Positions 6,540-9,398 of a DNA stretch of 9,398 bases are shown here, one piece after another. Positions within the stretch are counted from its first letter, which is position 1. Every line of letters starts with the position of its first letter. The stretch spans positions 1-9,398 of the forward strand of contig JAKSJQ010000060.1 of the NCBI GenBank assembly GCA_024402115.1. Reading direction: 5' to 3'. Both the position numbers and the translations under genes were made by a program. Source of the stretch: Bacteroidales bacterium. Lineage in GTDB: Bacteria > Bacteroidota > Bacteroidia > Bacteroidales > UBA932. The notes under the pieces were generated by a model, which did no database searches, was not told the origin of the DNA, and was given only the letters and a program-made list of their open reading frames with translations.

Positions 6540-8180
6540 ATGGAGCACTTTACCAACCTAGTAAACAAGGTAATCAAAGAGCATTGGGACGAACCTGCGC
6601 TCAGCGATTTCAGGAAGGAAACGTTCAGCCATGCTGAGATTGCCGGCATGATCATGCGTCAGCACGAGATCTTCCGCGCCCTCGGCATCAAGCCTGGCGA
6701 CAGGATCGGCCTCTGCGGCAAGAACAGCGCAAGATGGGCCGCAATGTTCCTCGCCGTGACCAGCTACCATGCGGTAGTTGTACCTATTCTCTATGACTTC
6801 ACTCCAGAGAACGTATGCGACCTCGCAGTACATGCCGAGTGCCGTATCGTATATACCGAGAACAAGATCTTCGACAGATGGGATCTTTCGAGGATGAATG
6901 ACATGATCGCATGCATCAGCACTGACGACCTCAAGCTCATCTGGGCTCGCACCGAGGAGTTCGCAGCAGTGGTGAACGGCATCGAGGAGACCATGGCCGC
7001 GAAGTTCCCTCAGGGCATTACAGCAACCGACTTCAACGTGTCCGGCACCGACATGGATGAGCTCAGCGTCATCAACTATACCTCAGGTACGACCGGAACC
7101 CCTAAGGGCATCATGCTCCCAGCTCGCAGCATCTCTGCGAATACGGACTTCGCTATCAACACCATTCCTATTCCTCACGGAATGAAGGCAGTCGCGATGC
7201 TTCCTCTCGCGCACATGTACGGTCTCGCCTTCGAGTTCCTCTACAAGTTCTGCGACAACTGTCACGTATACTTCCTCGGCAAGACTCCTTCGCCTACCGT
7301 ACTCATGTCGGCATTTGCAGAGGTACACCCATTCCAGATCATCACCGTTCCTCTCGTCATCGAGAAGATCATAAAGGGTAAGGTACTCCCTACCCTCGAG
7401 AAGCCTGCGATGAAGGTTCTCTGTGCCATCCCTGGCCTCAACAAGATCCTCTACAACGTAGTTCGCGAGAAGGTAATGTCAGCATTCGGCGGAAACTGCG
7501 AAGAGATCATCCTCGGAGGAGCAGCAATCAGCGAGCCTATCGAGAAGGTGCTCAAGAAACTCAAGATTCCTTACACCGTAGGTTACGGAATGACAGAGTG
7601 CGGCCCTCTCGTAGGTTACGAGCACCACGAGAACTTCAAGTTCGGCTCATGCGGTAAGTGCGTTTATTGCGCTGAGATCCGCGTCGACAACCCAGACCCT
7701 GTCACCGGCGTAGGTGAGCTCCAGGTTCGCGGCGACAACGTCATGATCGGCTACTACAAGAACCAGGAGGCCACAGATGGTGCATTCACCGAGGACGGCT
7801 GGCTCCACACCGGTGACCTCGGAATCATCGACGAGGCAGGAAACATCACCATCAAGGGCCGCAGCAAGTGCATGATCCTTTCGGCCAACGGACAGAACAT
7901 CTATCCTGAGGAGATCGAGAGCAAGCTCAACAACCTCCCTTACATTTCAGAGTCACTCGTGCTCGCACGTGACAAGAATATCGTGGGAATCGTAACCCTC
8001 AACACAAAGAAGGAAGACATCCTCGCAGAGGGCAAGACCGTGGAGGAGGTGCTCGCAGCGACCAGGAAGGCACTCAACTCAGTGCTTCCTAACTACAGCC
8101 AGGTTGCCAAGATCGAACTTCTCGACGGAGAGTTCGTCCACACCCCTAAGCAGTCAATCAAACGAAGCTTATACAAATAA
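6540..8180 (+). CDS. AMP-binding acyl-CoA synthetase (probable long-chain fatty acid-CoA ligase)
   Basis: A 546-residue member of the acyl-adenylate superfamily that would activate a fatty acid with ATP to acyl-AMP and then to acyl-CoA. Core motifs are in order: YTSGTTGTPKG phosphate-binding loop (180-190), GYGMTECGP (348-356), WLHTGDLG with ribose-binding Asp426 (421-428), KGRSK hinge region (439-443), NIYPEEIE, and a C-terminal TPKQSIKR with Lys541 as candidate adenylation lysine. No carrier-protein or condensation domain is present, so it is a stand-alone ligase; chain length cannot be read. The frame stays open back to a GTG at 6402, but that extension is low-complexity and covers the likely promoter. 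ATG 6540 begins a normal N-terminus (MEHFTNLVNKVI) and is preferred. Codon use is biased like glyA, though less strictly. A two-way terminator follows 40 bases after the stop. Confidence 0.92.
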   Translation: MEHFTNLVNKVIKEHWDEPALSDFRKETFSHAEIAGMIMRQHEIFRALGIKPGDRIGLCGKNSARWAAMFLAVTSYHAVVVPILYDFTPENVCDLAVHAECRIVYTENKIFDRWDLSRMNDMIACISTDDLKLIWARTEEFAAVVNGIEETMAAKFPQGITATDFNVSGTDMDELSVINYTSGTTGTPKGIMLPARSISANTDFAINTIPIPHGMKAVAMLPLAHMYGLAFEFLYKFCDNCHVYFLGKTPSPTVLMSAFAEVHPFQIITVPLVIEKIIKGKVLPTLEKPAMKVLCAIPGLNKILYNVVREKVMSAFGGNCEEIILGGAAISEPIEKVLKKLKIPYTVGYGMTECGPLVGYEHHENFKFGSCGKCVYCAEIRVDNPDPVTGVGELQVRGDNVMIGYYKNQEATDGAFTEDGWLHTGDLGIIDEAGNITIKGRSKCMILSANGQNIYPEEIESKLNNLPYISESLVLARDKNIVGIVTLNTKKEDILAEGKTVEEVLAATRKALNSVLPNYSQVAKIELLDGEFVHTPKQSIKRSLYK

Positions 8181-8220
8181 AACGGGTACGACAACTAAAC
8201 TACCATGAAAACCTAAACCC

Positions 8221-8257
8221 AAAAGGGTTGGCAACGTCAAGTTACCAACCCTTTTTT
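8221..8257. terminator. Bidirectional terminator between convergent genes
   Basis: AAAAGGGTTGG (8221-8231) pairs with CCAACCCTTTT (8245-8255). After a C-A mismatch, AAC pairs with GTT around a GTCAA loop. The + strand has six T (8252-8257). The minus strand ends in TTTT inside the stem, then GGGTTT, so termination there should be weaker. The right arm contains the last codons and stop of the minus-strand dehydrogenase. Confidence 0.88.
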
Positions 8258-9168
8258 ACGTTCTCTGCGACAAGGTGAGCCAGCCTCTTCCTTGCCTCCA
8301 CGCTCGCCCAAGCCGTGTGCGGAGTGAAGCGCAGCCTCTCGGGGTGCTTCACATGAAGGAGAGGATTATCCTCCGGCAGAGGTTCTCTCGAGAACACATC
8401 CAGTGCTGCGCCACCGATCTTCTCATCGTCAATCGCAGCAGCAAGCGCCGCCTCATCGATGATTCCGCCGCGACCGGTATTGATTATGAATGCCGTCTTC
8501 TTCATCATCGCGAGCTGCTCGGCTCCGATAAGTCCCTTGGTCCTTTCGTTGAGCGGAGCATGCACGGAGATGACGTCACACTCACTCATGAGCCTATCGA
8601 GCGGAAGGCTTTCATATTCTTTGCTGTGTGAAGTTCCTGAAGTCGAATAGTACACCACCTTCATTCCGAAGGCCTCTGCAAGCTTCGCCACTTTCTGGCC
8701 TATGTTTCCCAGACCCACGATTCCAAGCACCTTGCCCGTGATCTCATAGAATGGCAGCGAGAGGTCTGTGAAAAGGCCACTGCGGGAATAGGCACCACTC
8801 TTCACGCTCGCATCGAAATACGGAGCGTTTCCGAGAAGTGAGAGCATATGCATGAAGGTCGCCTGGACCACCGAATCCGTCGAATATCCGGCAACATTCC
8901 TCACCGGGATACCACGGCTCGCGGCTGCTTCAAGGTCGATGTTGTTGACTCCGGTAGCAAACTCGCATATAAGCTTGACATTCGGAGCTGCATCAAGCAA
9001 GTCCTTGTCGACCACGACCTTATTGGTCATGATCACATCACAGTCACCGACCCTCGTGAGGGCCTCTTCCCTGGTAGAGGTGGGGTAACATACGAGCTCG
9101 CCAAGAGCTGCTATCTCGTCCAATGGGGTATCCCCCATCGTCAACGCATCAAGAAAAACCATCTTCAT
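8242..9168 (-). CDS. D-2-hydroxyacid dehydrogenase (probable glycerate dehydrogenase / hydroxypyruvate reductase)
   Basis: A 308-residue NAD(P)-dependent enzyme reducing a 2-keto acid to a D-2-hydroxy acid. The substrate domain is split around the nucleotide fold: VGLGNIG (151-157) is the dinucleotide-binding glycine motif. The catalytic set is complete: Arg233 in NTGRGGIIDE, Glu262 in SREPLPEDNPLL, and His284 in TPHTAW. The LDALTMGDTPL start, CEFATGVNNIDLEAA and VRNVAGYSTDSV resemble glycerate dehydrogenases of the HprA type, so hydroxypyruvate or glyoxylate is a likely substrate. Phosphoglycerate dehydrogenase is unlikely because there is no C-terminal ACT domain. ATG at 9168 (MKMVFLDAL) is chosen over an in-frame TTG at 9195, which only adds nine AT-rich codons in the promoter region. 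A weak TTTTTTTG box (9200-9193, minus) may serve it. The last codons lie in the bidirectional terminator stem. glyA is a possible metabolic link through serine, but the two genes are not co-transcribed. Confidence 0.9.
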   Translation of the reverse strand: MKMVFLDALTMGDTPLDEIAALGELVCYPTSTREEALTRVGDCDVIMTNKVVVDKDLLDAAPNVKLICEFATGVNNIDLEAAASRGIPVRNVAGYSTDSVVQATFMHMLSLLGNAPYFDASVKSGAYSRSGLFTDLSLPFYEITGKVLGIVGLGNIGQKVAKLAEAFGMKVVYYSTSGTSHSKEYESLPLDRLMSECDVISVHAPLNERTKGLIGAEQLAMMKKTAFIINTGRGGIIDEAALAAAIDDEKIGGAALDVFSREPLPEDNPLLHVKHPERLRFTPHTAWASVEARKRLAHLVAENVKKGW

Positions 9169-9200
9169 AGTCCCAAAATTAAGAATTTTCCGCAAAAAAA

Positions 9201-9231
9201 TTTGCAGTATCTCAAGATTTACCTATCTTTG
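9201..9231 (+). promoter_or_regulatory. Promoter of tRNA-Ser
   Basis: TTTG (9201-9204), a 19-base spacer and TATCTTTG (9224-9231) match the Bacteroidota consensus fully. The RNA start would be near 9235, giving about 35 bases of 5' leader to be removed by RNase P. The -33 box is half of GCAAA-AAAA-TTTGC (9192-9205), whose other half is the candidate -7 box of the divergent dehydrogenase gene. Confidence 0.62.
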
Positions 9232-9270
9232 CAATCCCTTTGAGAGAAATCTCAGACGGAAAAACATATT

Positions 9271-9355
9271 GGAGAGGTGGTAGAGTGGTCGATTACGGCA
9301 GTCTTGAAAACTGTTGACCTGAAAGGGTCCGGGGGTTCGAATCCCTCCCTCTCCG
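9271..9355 (+). tRNA. tRNA-Ser (anticodon UGA)
   Basis: An 85-base class II tRNA. The acceptor stem GGAGAGG (9271-9277) pairs perfectly with CCTCTCC (9348-9354), and the discriminator base is G (9355), as expected for serine. The anticodon stem GCAGT/ACTGT holds the loop CTTGAAA with anticodon TGA (9305-9307), which reads UCA and other UCN codons. A long variable arm (about 9315-9329) and a T arm with TTCGAAT follow. CCA is not encoded (CAA follows the discriminator), so it must be added after transcription. Confidence 0.96.
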
Positions 9356-9356
9356 C

Positions 9357-9385
9357 AAGGCGGACGCGAAAGCGCCCGCTTTTTT
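9357..9385 (+). terminator. Rho-independent terminator of tRNA-Ser
   Basis: GCGGACGC (9360-9367) pairs with GCGCCCGC (9372-9379) with one A-C mismatch, closed by a GAAA tetraloop and followed by six T (9380-9385). It starts directly after the tRNA, so the tRNA is probably a single-gene unit. Confidence 0.9.
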
Positions 9386-9398
9386 GTGCCCGGCAGAG

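Noticed and set aside
8215..8230. Alternative AACCC-AAAA-GGGTT hairpin before the bidirectional terminator, as an antiterminator
   Set aside because: Only five base pairs, far weaker than the main stem, and no downstream gene on that strand for it to control.
9175..9189. AAAATT-AAG-AATTTT dyad in the dehydrogenase leader
   Set aside because: A/T-only arms with a 3-base centre are expected by chance in such AT-rich sequence.
9169..9195. TTG start adding nine residues to the dehydrogenase
   Set aside because: AT-rich promoter sequence with a rare start codon. MKMVFLDAL at 9168 is the usual family N-terminus.

Overview
The window looks like a chromosomal housekeeping stretch from a member of the Bacteroidales (Bacteroidota). 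Two things point there. Several genes are preceded by the Bacteroidota-type promoter pattern, a TTTG box about 20 bases upstream of TAnnTTTG, and Shine-Dalgarno sequences are largely absent. The proteins (a pyruvate phosphate dikinase, a membrane-anchored LytTR regulator, a TrmH-like methyltransferase and an AMP-binding fatty-acid ligase) also resemble Bacteroidales versions. I place it no closer than order. I see no insertion sequence, prophage, CRISPR array, rRNA or integration site.

Layout from left to right: the 3' part of pyruvate phosphate dikinase (ppdK, +, cut by the left edge), closed by a strong terminator. Next is a seven-helix membrane protein with a C-terminal AraC-type DNA-binding domain (+). 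Its 3' end overlaps that of a SpoU/TrmH RNA 2'-O-methyltransferase (-). The methyltransferase is divergent from serine hydroxymethyltransferase (glyA, +). A four-helix membrane LytTR regulator (+) follows, then an acyl-CoA synthetase (+). A two-way terminator separates that gene from a convergent D-2-hydroxyacid (probably glycerate) dehydrogenase (-). The window ends with tRNA-Ser(UGA) (+) and its terminator.

The metabolic genes are central: pyruvate/PEP interconversion, serine/glycine/one-carbon metabolism, hydroxypyruvate or glyoxylate reduction and fatty-acid activation. They are in separate transcription units, so no pathway operon can be claimed. ppdK and glyA show the restricted codon use of highly expressed genes. 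The two regulators do not.

The least ordinary part is the control DNA. The AraC-type and LytTR genes share the same core promoter (TTTG, 20-base spacer, TAAATTTG), and each has its ATG only 5-6 bases beyond the -7 box, which predicts leaderless or nearly leaderless mRNAs. At the LytTR gene, a perfect inverted repeat with 18-bp arms and a 4-base centre covers the promoter from the end of the -33 box through the start codon. A C-rich tract with 20-base periodicity lies upstream of the acyl-CoA synthetase. I found no clearly new multi-gene system; the promoter structures deserve the follow-up.
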